From positions 1 to 64,000 of the forward strand of contig JAZQAR010000040.1 in the NCBI GenBank assembly GCA_045545315.1: DNA of 64,000 nt, read 5' to 3'. The DNA comes from QAKW01 sp045545315 (GTDB lineage Bacteria > Bacillota > Clostridia > Oscillospirales > QAKW01). Within the stretch, counting starts at the first letter, position 1. Each line of letters begins with the position of its first letter. The notes beneath the pieces were generated by a model, which did not search any database, was not told the origin of the DNA, and saw only the letters and a program-made list of their open reading frames with translations. Both the position numbers and the translations under genes were made by a program. Of this stretch, positions 48,637-57,598 are shown one piece after another.

Positions 48637-51393
48637 ATGAAAAAGAAGATCTTATCCTTTATCTTATGCATTGTTTTGACCCTATCCCTGTTCCCCGCAC
48701 TGCCGGTTGCAGCGGCGCCTACCACCCACGCTACCGCTGTCCAGGTAGGGCACGAGGGGGCTTATCACCTGAACGAGGGCGGACACCATTGGTACAGGAT
48801 CACCGCCACCGAAACCCAGTACCATTCCTTTATCTTCCGCAACAAAAGTCTGGAGGCAAACACCGGTATCGGCTTTTTGGATTCCTTTGTGAATCTGTTT
48901 GTGGGGAAGATGACCGTTGAGGTTTACGATCAGCTGGATGAGCATTTAGCCTCCCTGGACGTAAAATGCGGCTACAACGGCACCCTTTCTCTGAACCTGA
49001 CCCAGGGCGAGACCTACTATTTCAAGGTCTCCTCCTCCGTTTCCGGCAACTACACCATGAACGTGAAGATGCTGAACGACCTGGGCGGGAACAATTGGAA
49101 GAATTCCCTGGAGACCACCTCTACCGGTCAGCTGATCTCCCGGGTGGATGCCGCCGGCGATCAGGATTGGTTCAAATTCACCACCGACGACAACCGCTCC
49201 TTCGTAAACTTCAGCCTGGAAAACGTCCAGGCCGGTACCCTGGAGCTTTGGGTTTACGAAAGTGTGGGCGGCAACGAAGATACCCTGCCCCGGGACGTTT
49301 TTAACTTTGACGTTTACAATAACAACACCAAATCCAAAAGCACCGAATTAAAGCCAAACACCACCTATTATTTTTGTATTCAGGGTGAAAATAACGCCAC
49401 CGGCGATTATATCCTGAGCCTGGAGCGCAGTATCGATGCGGCGGGGCCCGATAAAGAGACCGCCTATCTCCTCCAGCGGGACGTTAAGTATACCTCCTCC
49501 TTTGACGGCCCTTACGACACCGATTACTACAAATTCACCACCGGCGATCAGCCCGCCTATTATCTCTTTGATTTTAAGGGCACCGTCTTCACCTATTCCG
49601 TGGGCGTGACCGTATACGACGAGGCGGGCAATCCAAAGCTGGATATCGGTTCCTATAACGGTAAGACCTCCGGCAACGTAAAGCTGGAGCCCCACACCCT
49701 TTACTACGTGAAGGTGGCCAGCGATTCCTCCCTGGTGGGCAATTATGAATTCACCATCACCACCAAGCCCGATGCCTACCCCAACACCAAAGCGGAAGCC
49801 ACCGCCGTTCAGCGGGATCAGACCATTACCTCCGGCTTTGAAGGGAGCAAGGATATCGATTACCTGAAGTTCACCACCGCCGAGACCCCGGCCTATTATC
49901 TCTTTGATTTTAAGGGAACCAGCTTCACCTATTCCATGGGCGTGACCGTATACGACGAGGCGGGCAATCCCAAGCTGGATATCGGTTCCTATAACGGTAA
50001 GACCTCCGGCAACGTAAAGCTGGAGCCCAACACCCTTTACTACGTGAAGGTAGCCAGCGATTCCACCCTGATGGGCAATTACGAGTTTACCATCACCACC
50101 AAGCCCGATGCCTACCCCGACACCCGGGCAGAGGCAGTGAACGTTTCTCTCGATCAGACCATCACCTCCGGCTTTGAAGGGAGCAAGGATATCGATTATC
50201 TGAAGTTCACCACTACCCCGGAGAACGCCTATTATCAATTTGCCTTTAAGGGCACCGGCTTCACCTATTCCATGGCCGTGACCGTATACGATGAAACAGG
50301 CAACCCCAAGCTGAATGTCGGCTCCTATAACGGCAAGGCCACCGGCAACGTAAAGCTGGAGCCCAACGCCCTTTATTACGTTAAGGTAGCCAGTGATTCC
50401 ACCCTGATGGGGGACTACGAGTTTACCATCACCGCCAAGCCCGATCCCGAGGGGGACACCAAGGCCACCGCCTATCCCCTTTCCATGAACGAGACCTACC
50501 AAAGCGCCCTGAGCGACAGCAAGGACACGGACTGGTACAAGGTGACCCTGAACGCCTCGGTAGATCTGCTGGTGACCGTTAACAACGAAAGCTGCAGCAG
50601 CCTGGGCTTTAAGGTCTATAACGACCGGGATCAGCCCTTTTTTGATAACAATACCTATAACAACAAGGTTTTCACCGACCACGGGCGGCTGGAAAAGGGC
50701 ACCTATTATATCAAGGTGACCGGCGGCTCGGAAGGCTATTATACCATCGCCCTTTCCCCCTGCGGCAGCGGGCATAACTATATTAAGGGCAAATGCGGCT
50801 CCTGCGGAAAATGGGATCCCAACTATGCCCCCACCTTTACCGACGTTTCTAAAAAGGCCTGGTACAAGGGCGCCATCGACTACGTGGCAAAGTATAACAT
50901 TATGGGCGGGGTGGGCAACGGCAAGATGCAGCCCAACGCCAACGTCACCCGGGCCCAGTTCGTTCAGATCTTGGCCAACCTGGAGGGTGTGGATACCACC
51001 AATACCCGGGTCTCCACCCGATTCAGCGACGTGCCTGCCGGCAAGTGGTTCACTCCGGCGGTAAAATGGGCCAGCGAAAACGGCATCGTAGACGGGGTCG
51101 GCAACGGCAAATTCGATCCCAACGGCAACCTGACTCGGGAGCAGATGTGCAAAATGATCGTCAGCTACGTGACCTTCAAGGGCATCACCCTGGAAAAGAC
51201 CACCGCCAAGATCAGCTTTACCGATGATCGCCGGATCTCCGGCTGGGCCTACGATTACGTTTACCTTTGTCAGCAGGCCGGCCTGGTCAACGGCATCGGC
51301 ACCGATTTCAAGCCCCGGGATCTGGCCACCAGAGCCCAGATCGCAACCATTATGATGCGGTTCGATCAGCAATACGAGATCGTTGAAAAATAA
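48637..51393 (+). CDS. S-layer-homology surface protein with tandem PPC-type repeats
   Basis: 918 residues from ATG 48637 (ribosome site AGGAG 8 bp upstream). A signal peptide (about 1-26, ending FPALPVAAA) and two divergent PPC-like beta-sandwich domains (about 30-265) come first. Three near-identical 112-residue PPC repeats follow (about 269-380, 381-492, 493-604), then a fourth, degenerate one (605-715). A short CGSCGKW cysteine hinge leads to three SLH domains (about 731-918: FTDVSKKAWY, FSDVPAGKWF, FTDDRRISGW). SLH domains anchor proteins to pyruvylated wall polymers, so it should sit on the cell surface. No enzyme domain is seen; it is probably structural or ligand-binding. Confidence 0.9.
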   Translation: MKKKILSFILCIVLTLSLFPALPVAAAPTTHATAVQVGHEGAYHLNEGGHHWYRITATETQYHSFIFRNKSLEANTGIGFLDSFVNLFVGKMTVEVYDQLDEHLASLDVKCGYNGTLSLNLTQGETYYFKVSSSVSGNYTMNVKMLNDLGGNNWKNSLETTSTGQLISRVDAAGDQDWFKFTTDDNRSFVNFSLENVQAGTLELWVYESVGGNEDTLPRDVFNFDVYNNNTKSKSTELKPNTTYYFCIQGENNATGDYILSLERSIDAAGPDKETAYLLQRDVKYTSSFDGPYDTDYYKFTTGDQPAYYLFDFKGTVFTYSVGVTVYDEAGNPKLDIGSYNGKTSGNVKLEPHTLYYVKVASDSSLVGNYEFTITTKPDAYPNTKAEATAVQRDQTITSGFEGSKDIDYLKFTTAETPAYYLFDFKGTSFTYSMGVTVYDEAGNPKLDIGSYNGKTSGNVKLEPNTLYYVKVASDSTLMGNYEFTITTKPDAYPDTRAEAVNVSLDQTITSGFEGSKDIDYLKFTTTPENAYYQFAFKGTGFTYSMAVTVYDETGNPKLNVGSYNGKATGNVKLEPNALYYVKVASDSTLMGDYEFTITAKPDPEGDTKATAYPLSMNETYQSALSDSKDTDWYKVTLNASVDLLVTVNNESCSSLGFKVYNDRDQPFFDNNTYNNKVFTDHGRLEKGTYYIKVTGGSEGYYTIALSPCGSGHNYIKGKCGSCGKWDPNYAPTFTDVSKKAWYKGAIDYVAKYNIMGGVGNGKMQPNANVTRAQFVQILANLEGVDTTNTRVSTRFSDVPAGKWFTPAVKWASENGIVDGVGNGKFDPNGNLTREQMCKMIVSYVTFKGITLEKTTAKISFTDDRRISGWAYDYVYLCQQAGLVNGIGTDFKPRDLATRAQIATIMMRFDQQYEIVEK
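49470..50448 (+). repeat. Three tandem 336-bp coding repeats
   Basis: Equivalent positions recur exactly every 336 bp (for example the PAYYLFDFKG or NAYYQFAFKG codons at 49552, 49888 and 50224). The first two copies are nearly identical in DNA. This points to recent duplication or gene conversion and a locus likely to vary in copy number. Confidence 0.85.
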
Positions 51394-51402
51394 CAAACCA
51401 CT

Positions 51403-51445
51403 AAAAACGCATTGGCGAAGGGTGACCCTTCGCCAATGCGTTTTT
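51403..51445. terminator. Long bidirectional terminator
   Basis: A 20-bp perfect stem (51403-51422 with 51426-51445) with a 3-nt loop, A- and T-flanked, between the convergent SLH gene and the lipoprotein gene. Confidence 0.92.
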
Positions 51446-51891
51446 TATTTTAACGTTTGTTTGCTGAGCAGTTGCAATGGCCCGCCTTCTTCCGGCAGAT
51501 AAAATTTCAGATCCACCACCGCTTCCACTGCAAATCCATCGGTTTCGCCGTTAACTACCGTATCCTTGGCCCATTCGTAATTGGGATGGGTTCTGGGGTC
51601 CGGCTGGGCTGAAAATTCCGGAAAACTATATAGCACATAGCGAGCGGTTACCAAAGTTTCATCCCCATCGGGTTCCTGCCGAAAATCGATCAATTCTGCA
51701 AAGGGTGCGCCCTCCTCTGCCTCCAAAACCGGTGCAGGGACATTTTCAAAATCCGCCATCAGATCCAGCCGATATGCATCGGCAAATTCAAAAAAGCGGA
51801 GCCGCTCCTCCCGGGTTATTTTCTGCCCGGCGGGGGCACAGCCGGAAAAGAACAGCGCACCCGCCAGCAACAAAGCCATCAACCGTTTCAT
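51445..51891 (-). CDS. Putative small lipoprotein
   Basis: A 148-residue protein with a lipoprotein signal (MKRLMALLLAGALFFSGC; lipidation Cys at 18) and no other recognisable motif. The mature part is acidic and predicted alpha/beta. Its ATGA overlap with the LTA-synthase-like gene suggests a membrane-attached partner of envelope synthesis (inference). Last gene of the ldh-ppa-LTA unit. Confidence 0.8.
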   Translation of the reverse strand: MKRLMALLLAGALFFSGCAPAGQKITREERLRFFEFADAYRLDLMADFENVPAPVLEAEEGAPFAELIDFRQEPDGDETLVTARYVLYSFPEFSAQPDPRTHPNYEWAKDTVVNGETDGFAVEAVVDLKFYLPEEGGPLQLLSKQTLK

Positions 51892-53729
51892 GGCTGCTCC
51901 TCATACAAAAAGTTGGTGTTCCAATAATAAGTCATCTGCCGCAGCAGCTTCAGCCGGTCAGTATATTCCTCCGGCACCTGGCGTACTACGTCCTCGCCGA
52001 AGCCGTAGACACCGTTAGAGCTGACCACCGGCATTTCGTCCATATATTCGTTCATAAACTGCATAAAGGCGGGACCCTTCCAGCCGCATTGGGCAAAGAC
52101 CTGGTTCATCAGATAGCAGGTAGAGATCTTCTCCCCCTGACCCACAAAATCCTTGCCCAGCGCCTTTTTGGCAGCATCATTGGCCCAGATCAGGTATTCG
52201 GTCTCGTAATAATTCTGCAAGCCCTCGGCGGTGTTCATATCAAAGCTGATGCCCAGCTCCTTATAAACGGAATCCCCGTTGCCCAGCCAGGGATTATGAT
52301 CCCCAAAGACACAAAGTAGCATGGGCTCCGGGCTATAGCGGTAATGCTCCACCAGCTCCATCAGTGCCTCGTTACTGTGAGCCACGCTGCCCAGGTAGTT
52401 ATTGAGAATATATTTTGCCTGCTCGGTGTAATCCCCGGTCACGTAGGTCTTTTCGTAATTATTACGGAAATCGTCGTAGGGGCCGTGACCCTCATAGGTC
52501 ACGTTGAAGCTGATATAGGGTTTGGACTTGTCCCGCCCGTCAAACAGCTTGATCATCTCGGCATAAAGCTTATCGTCGGTGACCTGCCAGGGCTCGGGGC
52601 CCAGGGGCTCGTAATAATTTTCGATATAATAATAGTTTTCCAGCCCTAAATAGCGGTTGATATTCAGTCGGTTATAGAACCAATCGTAAGAGGGATGGGA
52701 GCCCTCCGCCACGTAGCCCTGCTGCCGCAGGTAATGGATATAGGAATTGCTGAACCGCTTAAAATCCCCTAACTGATAGGCACCGGTCATCACCGACCGT
52801 TCGGAGTTCACCGTGCCGCCGGCAAAGATGTTGGTAAAGAGCAGACCGGTGTAGCTTTCCTTTTGGAGTTCGTGGTAGCTATCGTACACCGACCAATCGA
52901 TGCCCGGGGCATCGGTGATGCGGGTCAGGTCGGTGTTGGCCTCCCGCATAATGAACATCATATTGATCTTTTGATCGGCGGGGATCTCCCCGTCCGTATA
53001 GCCCGCCAGCAACTCCTTGACCGTATCCTCATCGTAGCCTTCCGGCGGGTTGGGGATCAGGTCGTTTGCGCTTTGTAAAAAGGGATAAACAAAGCCGTGA
53101 TCCACGTAATAATCGGTGGGTGCCCAAAGGCCGGTGCCCGGTACGGCGGTCTTTTTATAAAGATCCTGATCCATACACAAAAGCACGGAGCCCACCAGCC
53201 CGGCAAGGCTCAAGACCAGCCCGATGGAGCGCCAGCGGAACTTGAACCGCCCCCGCACCAAAAAGGCCAAAAAGACCGTGCCCGCCGCCACCAGCGCCAG
53301 GCTGATCCAAACGATGGGTCGGGGGGTCATATCATAGTTTTCCGAACCGGCGATGCTCAAGCCTAAAATAACGTTTTCAAAATCTGCAAAGATAAAGGGA
53401 TCGCCCCGAAAGAGGATCTTATAATAGTTGCCGTAGGAGGCGGCCAGCCCCAGCACGGCGGTAGCCAAAAAGGCGATCCAGCCCCGGCCGATGGAAAAAT
53501 AGAGAACCCCCATCAGCGCCGTAAAGGGTAGCAGGTTCAAAAGCACCATCAGGGGGCGCTTGAAATAGGAACCGAAGGTGACGATGCCCTCGGGGGCGGC
53601 GCCCACCAGCAGAACGGTCAGCCCCAGTCCAAAGGAGGCCAGTAACAGCCAAAGGGCGTTCCACACCCAATAGCCGATCTTCTGCTTGGCGGTCAGGTCT
53701 TCGGTTGTTTTTTGAAATAAGAATTTCAT
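51888..53729 (-). CDS. LTA synthase-like membrane sulfatase/phosphoglycerol transferase
   Basis: 613 residues: five predicted membrane helices (about 20-210) and an extracellular alkaline-phosphatase/sulfatase fold domain. The nucleophile is T306 in GGTVNSERSVM. The metal-binding pair is in VFGDHNPWLG (near 470), with MREANTD near 260 contributing the other ligand. Enzymes of this group transfer glycerol-phosphate from phosphatidylglycerol to lipoteichoic acid or glycolipid. The precise product is unknown. It lies 12 bp after ppa and may be in the same transcript; pyrophosphatase and lactate dehydrogenase are not functionally tied to it. Confidence 0.9.
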   Translation of the reverse strand: MKFLFQKTTEDLTAKQKIGYWVWNALWLLLASFGLGLTVLLVGAAPEGIVTFGSYFKRPLMVLLNLLPFTALMGVLYFSIGRGWIAFLATAVLGLAASYGNYYKILFRGDPFIFADFENVILGLSIAGSENYDMTPRPIVWISLALVAAGTVFLAFLVRGRFKFRWRSIGLVLSLAGLVGSVLLCMDQDLYKKTAVPGTGLWAPTDYYVDHGFVYPFLQSANDLIPNPPEGYDEDTVKELLAGYTDGEIPADQKINMMFIMREANTDLTRITDAPGIDWSVYDSYHELQKESYTGLLFTNIFAGGTVNSERSVMTGAYQLGDFKRFSNSYIHYLRQQGYVAEGSHPSYDWFYNRLNINRYLGLENYYYIENYYEPLGPEPWQVTDDKLYAEMIKLFDGRDKSKPYISFNVTYEGHGPYDDFRNNYEKTYVTGDYTEQAKYILNNYLGSVAHSNEALMELVEHYRYSPEPMLLCVFGDHNPWLGNGDSVYKELGISFDMNTAEGLQNYYETEYLIWANDAAKKALGKDFVGQGEKISTCYLMNQVFAQCGWKGPAFMQFMNEYMDEMPVVSSNGVYGFGEDVVRQVPEEYTDRLKLLRQMTYYWNTNFLYEEQP

Positions 53730-53741
53730 TTTATGTCCTTT

Positions 53742-54275
53742 TTATTTACAAAATTTTTCGATGTAAAGGTCAATGGCATCGGAGATGACCTTCACAGCCT
53801 CCTCCTTGCCCTGGACCTCGTCCACGGCGGTGGTCTTTTTCTCTAAACTCTTATAGACGGTGAAAAAGTGCCGCATTTCGTCGAAGATATGTTGGGGCAG
53901 TTGATCGATATCGGTATACATATTATAGTTGGGATCCCCGAAGGGGATAGCGATGATCTTTTCGTCACCCCGGCCGTTATCGATCATTTTGATCACCCCG
54001 ATGGGGTAGGCCTGCACCAGGGTCAGGGGTTGCAAAGCCTCGGAGCAAAGCAATAATACGTCCAGGGGATCCTGGTCGTCCCCCAGGGTACGGGGGATAA
54101 AACCATAGTTTGCCGGATAATGGGTAGAGGTATGGAGAATCCGATCCAGCATAATAAAGCCGGTCTCCTTATCCAGTTCATATTTATTTTTGCTTCCCTT
54201 GGCGATCTCCACCACGCAGATAAAATCCTCGGGGTTGATGCGCTTGGGGGAAATATCGTGCCATGCGTTAGCCAT
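53742..54275 (-). CDS. ppa: Inorganic pyrophosphatase, family I
   Basis: A 177-residue soluble enzyme that hydrolyses pyrophosphate to phosphate with Mg2+. Family signatures are KGSKNKYELDKETG (27-40), HYPANYGFIPRT (53-64) and the metal-binding DDQDPLDVLLL (66-76). Normal length. It lies 12 bp after the ldh stop. Its role of pulling ADP-glucose synthesis forward fits the glycogen operon elsewhere in the window, but this is general metabolism. Confidence 0.96.
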   Translation of the reverse strand: MANAWHDISPKRINPEDFICVVEIAKGSKNKYELDKETGFIMLDRILHTSTHYPANYGFIPRTLGDDQDPLDVLLLCSEALQPLTLVQAYPIGVIKMIDNGRGDEKIIAIPFGDPNYNMYTDIDQLPQHIFDEMRHFFTVYKSLEKKTTAVDEVQGKEEAVKVISDAIDLYIEKFCK

Positions 54276-54287
54276 TCTTTTTCTCCT

Positions 54288-55319
54288 TTAGAAACATTTT
54301 TTCTTTCTTGATTTTTTACAATTTTCGATATTGCCGCAATGATAACAAAGCTCATTGGAGCAATCTTCCCGTTCAAAATAGCCCAAAATATTCCCCACCG
54401 TGGTCTCGGCGATATTGTTCAGGGCCTCGGTTGTTAAAAAGGCCTGATGGGAAGTCAAGATTACGTTGGGCATAGAGATCAGCCGGGCCAGAATATCATC
54501 ATCCACGATATGGCCGGAATAATCTTCAAAAAATACGTCCGATTCCTCTTCGTAAACGTCCAGGCAGGCGGCGCCCACCTTGCGGCTCTTGATGCCATCC
54601 AGCAACGCTTCTGCATCGATCAGCGCCCCCCGGGAGGTATTGATCAGCACCACGCCTTTTTTCATCCGCTCAATGGCGGCGGCATCGATCATATGGCGGG
54701 TTTCAGCCGTTAGAGGGCAATGCAACGAAATGATATCACTTTGCTCAAATAACTCCGCCAATTCCACATATTGGATCCCGCTATCGGCGGCAGGGAATTT
54801 ATCATAAGCCAACACCTTCATCCCAAAGCCCCGGCAGATATTGATGAATACCCGCCCGATCTTTCCGGTGCCCACCACCCCCACTGTCTTGCCGTGGAGA
54901 TCGAAGCCGGTGAGCCCCTGGAGGCTGAAGTTGAAATCCTTGGTGCGGATATAGGCCTTGTGGATCCGGCGGATGGAGGTCAGAAGCAGGGCCATGGCGT
55001 GCGCCGCCACCGCATAGGGGGAATAGGCGGGCACGTGAAACACGTGGATCTTGCCGAAGGCGGCCTTCATATCCACGTTGTTATAGCCGGCGCACCGCAG
55101 GGCGATCATCCGCACCCCCAGCTCATACAGCCGGTCGATCACCGCCTTATCGGCAGTATCGTTCACAAAGATACAAACGCATTCACAGCCGGCGGCCAAT
55201 TCGGCCGTATCCAGATTCAGCTTGGTCTCAAAATATTTAAACTGAAGACCATTCTGCCCCTCATAGGGAGCAAAGGACTCCCGGTCGTAGGTTTTGGTGT
55301 CAAAAAAAGCAATTTTCAT
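54288..55319 (-). CDS. ldhA: Fermentative D-lactate dehydrogenase (2-hydroxyacid dehydrogenase) with Cys-rich tail
   Basis: 343 residues. The NAD-binding motif is VGVVGTGKIGRVF (near 146). Catalytic residues are Arg in INTSRGALID (near 235), Glu in DVYEEES (near 264) and His in LTSHQAF (near 296). Close to LdhA-type D-lactate dehydrogenases, which reduce pyruvate to D-lactate with NADH. The last ~25 residues carry five cysteines (CSNELCYHCGNIENC then KKKCF), an extension not part of the basic fold that could bind metal. First gene of a unit with ppa, the LTA-synthase-like gene and the lipoprotein gene. Confidence 0.9.
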   Translation of the reverse strand: MKIAFFDTKTYDRESFAPYEGQNGLQFKYFETKLNLDTAELAAGCECVCIFVNDTADKAVIDRLYELGVRMIALRCAGYNNVDMKAAFGKIHVFHVPAYSPYAVAAHAMALLLTSIRRIHKAYIRTKDFNFSLQGLTGFDLHGKTVGVVGTGKIGRVFINICRGFGMKVLAYDKFPAADSGIQYVELAELFEQSDIISLHCPLTAETRHMIDAAAIERMKKGVVLINTSRGALIDAEALLDGIKSRKVGAACLDVYEEESDVFFEDYSGHIVDDDILARLISMPNVILTSHQAFLTTEALNNIAETTVGNILGYFEREDCSNELCYHCGNIENCKKSRKKKCF

Positions 55320-55367
55320 CAGGTCTCATTCCTTTCTGCTTATAATTTAAACGAAACCTCTTTTTTT

Positions 55368-55396
55368 ATCATACCAATTTTTACCGGATTTGTAAA
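55368..55396 (-). promoter_or_regulatory. Promoter of the ldh-ppa unit
   Basis: On the minus strand TTTACA (55391-55396), a 17-bp spacer and an extended TGGTATGAT (55368-55376). No Rex-like palindrome was recognised. Confidence 0.72.
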
Positions 55397-55400
55397 GAAA

Positions 55401-55425
55401 AAAAGCCACTCAACGAGTGGCTTTT
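55401..55425 (-). terminator. Terminator downstream of the DMT transporter and small ORF
   Basis: An 11-bp stem (55401-55411 with 55415-55425) with a 3-nt loop, followed by a T-rich run on the minus strand. Confidence 0.85.
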
Positions 55426-55430
55426 TGAAA

Positions 55431-55505
55431 TTATTTGTTGATATATTCCGGATACCGTTTGTAATTTTCACCCCGGGGCTTAAAATCAGGATGGGGCAGC
55501 TTCAT
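55431..55505 (-). CDS. Candidate 24-residue small protein
   Basis: Nine bases after the stop of the DMT transporter gene an ATG (55505) opens a 24-codon frame ending just before the terminator. The peptide is basic and aromatic (KPRGENYKRYPEYINK at the end). The ribosome site (AAGAGA) is weak. It may be a real small protein or a remnant of a longer gene. Confidence 0.35.
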   Translation of the reverse strand: MKLPHPDFKPRGENYKRYPEYINK

Positions 55506-55514
55506 AAAAGTCTC

Positions 55515-56360
55515 TTAAAAAAACAAAAACAGAATTCCGATAAAGGATAAGGCCAAGGCCGCCCATTCCCGAGCCTTTGGCTTTTTGGGGGTACAATAGC
55601 TTAAGAGGGTGGAAACCACCATCACTCCGCCGGTGATCATCGGATACTGGGTGGAGGCGGGCAGATGCACCAATGCCAAAAGCAGAAGATAATTCGCAAA
55701 GCGGTTCAGAATTCCATTACCCGCCACCCAGATGGCCCCCTTCAAGGAGAGGCGCAGATCCGGTTTTTTCAAGCAAAGCAACACCCCGCCGGCCAAAGCC
55801 ACCGTGATCAATGCACTCCAGATGGAATAATCGGCGGCGGATGCCTTGGCAAAGGGGGCATCCTGAAAAACCTTGGAAAGCACCCCGCTCATCCCGTTGA
55901 AGATAAAAATGCCCGCATAATAAAGGCCGCCGCCCTTGCTGCTCCCCTTTTCCAGTGTAAGAAGCAAAGACGCCATCACCAACACCATACAAATGCCCTT
56001 CCCCCAGGTGAGCGACTCACCGTAAAAAAGGATCCCCACCACAAAGGGCAACGCCATTCCCCCCAGCATCGAAAAAAGGGAATAAAGGGAAAGATTGATC
56101 TTACCCAGAGCCTTCAATCCGCAAAGGCTGAACAGCATTCCGCTCACCGCATTGGCAAAGGCCATCCAAAAGGTGAAGGAGGTACAATGCAATTGAAAAC
56201 CGTTGATGAGCCAAAGGATCAGTAGCCCCGCCAGGCCACCGCCTAAAATAAAGAGCATGGAGGCCGCAAGTCCGCTCCCCTTTTCCTGCTGATATTTTTC
56301 GTTACAGAAAAATTGAAGGCCAAACAAAACCACCGCAACCAAAACCATTCCGTAATACAA
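55515..56360 (-). CDS. DMT-superfamily (EamA-type) transporter
   Basis: A 281-residue protein with about ten membrane helices in two EamA halves (1-135 and 145-281). It is in the family of metabolite exporters and nucleotide-sugar-type transporters; the substrate is not inferable. The frame starts with TTG at 56360, 9-10 bp after AAAGGAG; the first ATG (56348) is too far away. No neighbour explains its role. It ends just before a candidate small ORF and a terminator. Confidence 0.85.
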   Translation of the reverse strand: MYYGMVLVAVVLFGLQFFCNEKYQQEKGSGLAASMLFILGGGLAGLLILWLINGFQLHCTSFTFWMAFANAVSGMLFSLCGLKALGKINLSLYSLFSMLGGMALPFVVGILFYGESLTWGKGICMVLVMASLLLTLEKGSSKGGGLYYAGIFIFNGMSGVLSKVFQDAPFAKASAADYSIWSALITVALAGGVLLCLKKPDLRLSLKGAIWVAGNGILNRFANYLLLLALVHLPASTQYPMITGGVMVVSTLLSYCTPKKPKAREWAALALSFIGILFLFF

Positions 56361-56537
56361 AGTGAGTCAACTCCTTTGCCTGTATTATATAAGGTTCAAG
56401 GATGTAAATGAATAGAAAAAATCCATTAAAACATAGAAAAAGGTTGCATCTTTAATCAAAATCTGTTATTTTAGCAGTATGAAAGAGAACGTTTGCAAAT
56501 TTATCGCACCAATGATAAAAAACAAGGAGGCAACCAA

Positions 56538-57551
56538 ATGAAATTAACCTTTGACCAGATAAAAGCCATCACTGCCGGAGCGGCTTATTTTCAGGAAGAA
56601 AACGGCCTGCTGGCACCCAAGCGATTCACCCCGGAGCAGGAGGAACTATATCAGAACACCAGCAAGAGTTTTTATATGAGAGCACAAGGCGCCGCCGGGA
56701 TCCGGCTTTGGTTCAAAACCGATAGCAGCCGCCTCTTTTTGAAATTTACCACCGAGCCCGGCTCCTCCCGAAAATACTTTTCCGTGGACGTTTTTGCGAA
56801 CGGAAAAAGAGTAGACTGTATCGACAATTATGCCGGAACGGAATTGCCCCAAGACTATACCAAGATCGACGTTCCCCTTGGAAGTTTTGAAAAAACGGTG
56901 GAATTAGGCGACGGAGAAAAAACCGTTTGCATTTATCTGCCCTGGTCGGTCAAATTAATGATCGAAGAACTTTCTTTAGACGACGGTGCCTTTCTGGAGC
57001 CCTTCAAGCCCAAAAAGAAATTGCTGATCTTCGGGGATTCCATCACCCAGGGCTACGATGCTCTGCGCCCCTCCAATCGCTACGCCGCCCGCCTGGCCGA
57101 TCTGATGGGTGCGGAGGAATATAATAAGGGCATCGGCGGCGAGAAATTTTTCCCGCCTCTGGCCGAATTGAAAGAATCCTTCACTCCCGATTACGTAACG
57201 GTAGCCTACGGCACAAACGATTGGAATTCCAGGGACGAAGAGACCTTCCAAAAAAACTGCAAGGCCTTTTACACCGCCCTTTCCGAACATTATCCCACCG
57301 CCAAAATTTTCGCCATTACCCCCATCTGGCGCAAGGATCACGAAAAAGAAACTGACCTCGGCCCCTTTGAACGGGTGGAAGAATACATCCGGGAGGCGGT
57401 CAAGGGGCTTGCCAACGTGACCCTGATCCCCGGCTTCGACCTGGTGCCCGGGGACGAGCACTACTTTGCCGACCTGAGGGTGCACCCCAACGACGAGGGC
57501 TTTGCCTTCCAGACAGAAAATCTTTACAAGGCCATCCGGGAATATCTGTAA
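56538..57551 (+). CDS. SGNH/GDSL-family hydrolase with N-terminal beta domain
   Basis: 337 residues from the ATG at 56538 (AAGGAGG 7 bp upstream; an in-frame ATG at 56493 lacks a site). The N-terminal ~155 residues form a jelly-roll-like domain. The C-terminal SGNH domain shows block I IFGDSITQG (catalytic Ser), Gly in the GIGGE region, block III YGTNDW (Asn) and block V DLRVHPNDEGF (Asp-His). This layout occurs in esterases that remove acetyl groups from glycans. No signal peptide, so the substrate would be cytosolic. It converges with the BNR gene on a shared terminator. Confidence 0.88.
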   Translation: MKLTFDQIKAITAGAAYFQEENGLLAPKRFTPEQEELYQNTSKSFYMRAQGAAGIRLWFKTDSSRLFLKFTTEPGSSRKYFSVDVFANGKRVDCIDNYAGTELPQDYTKIDVPLGSFEKTVELGDGEKTVCIYLPWSVKLMIEELSLDDGAFLEPFKPKKKLLIFGDSITQGYDALRPSNRYAARLADLMGAEEYNKGIGGEKFFPPLAELKESFTPDYVTVAYGTNDWNSRDEETFQKNCKAFYTALSEHYPTAKIFAITPIWRKDHEKETDLGPFERVEEYIREAVKGLANVTLIPGFDLVPGDEHYFADLRVHPNDEGFAFQTENLYKAIREYL

Positions 57552-57556
57552 AATAA

Positions 57557-57598
57557 AAATAAGGAACCGAAGGGTCGCCCTTTCGGTTCCTTATTTTT
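57557..57598. terminator. Bidirectional terminator between SGNH and BNR genes
   Basis: A long stem (about 57557-57573 with 57578-57598, one bulge) flanked by A and T runs, lying between the two convergent stops. Confidence 0.85.
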
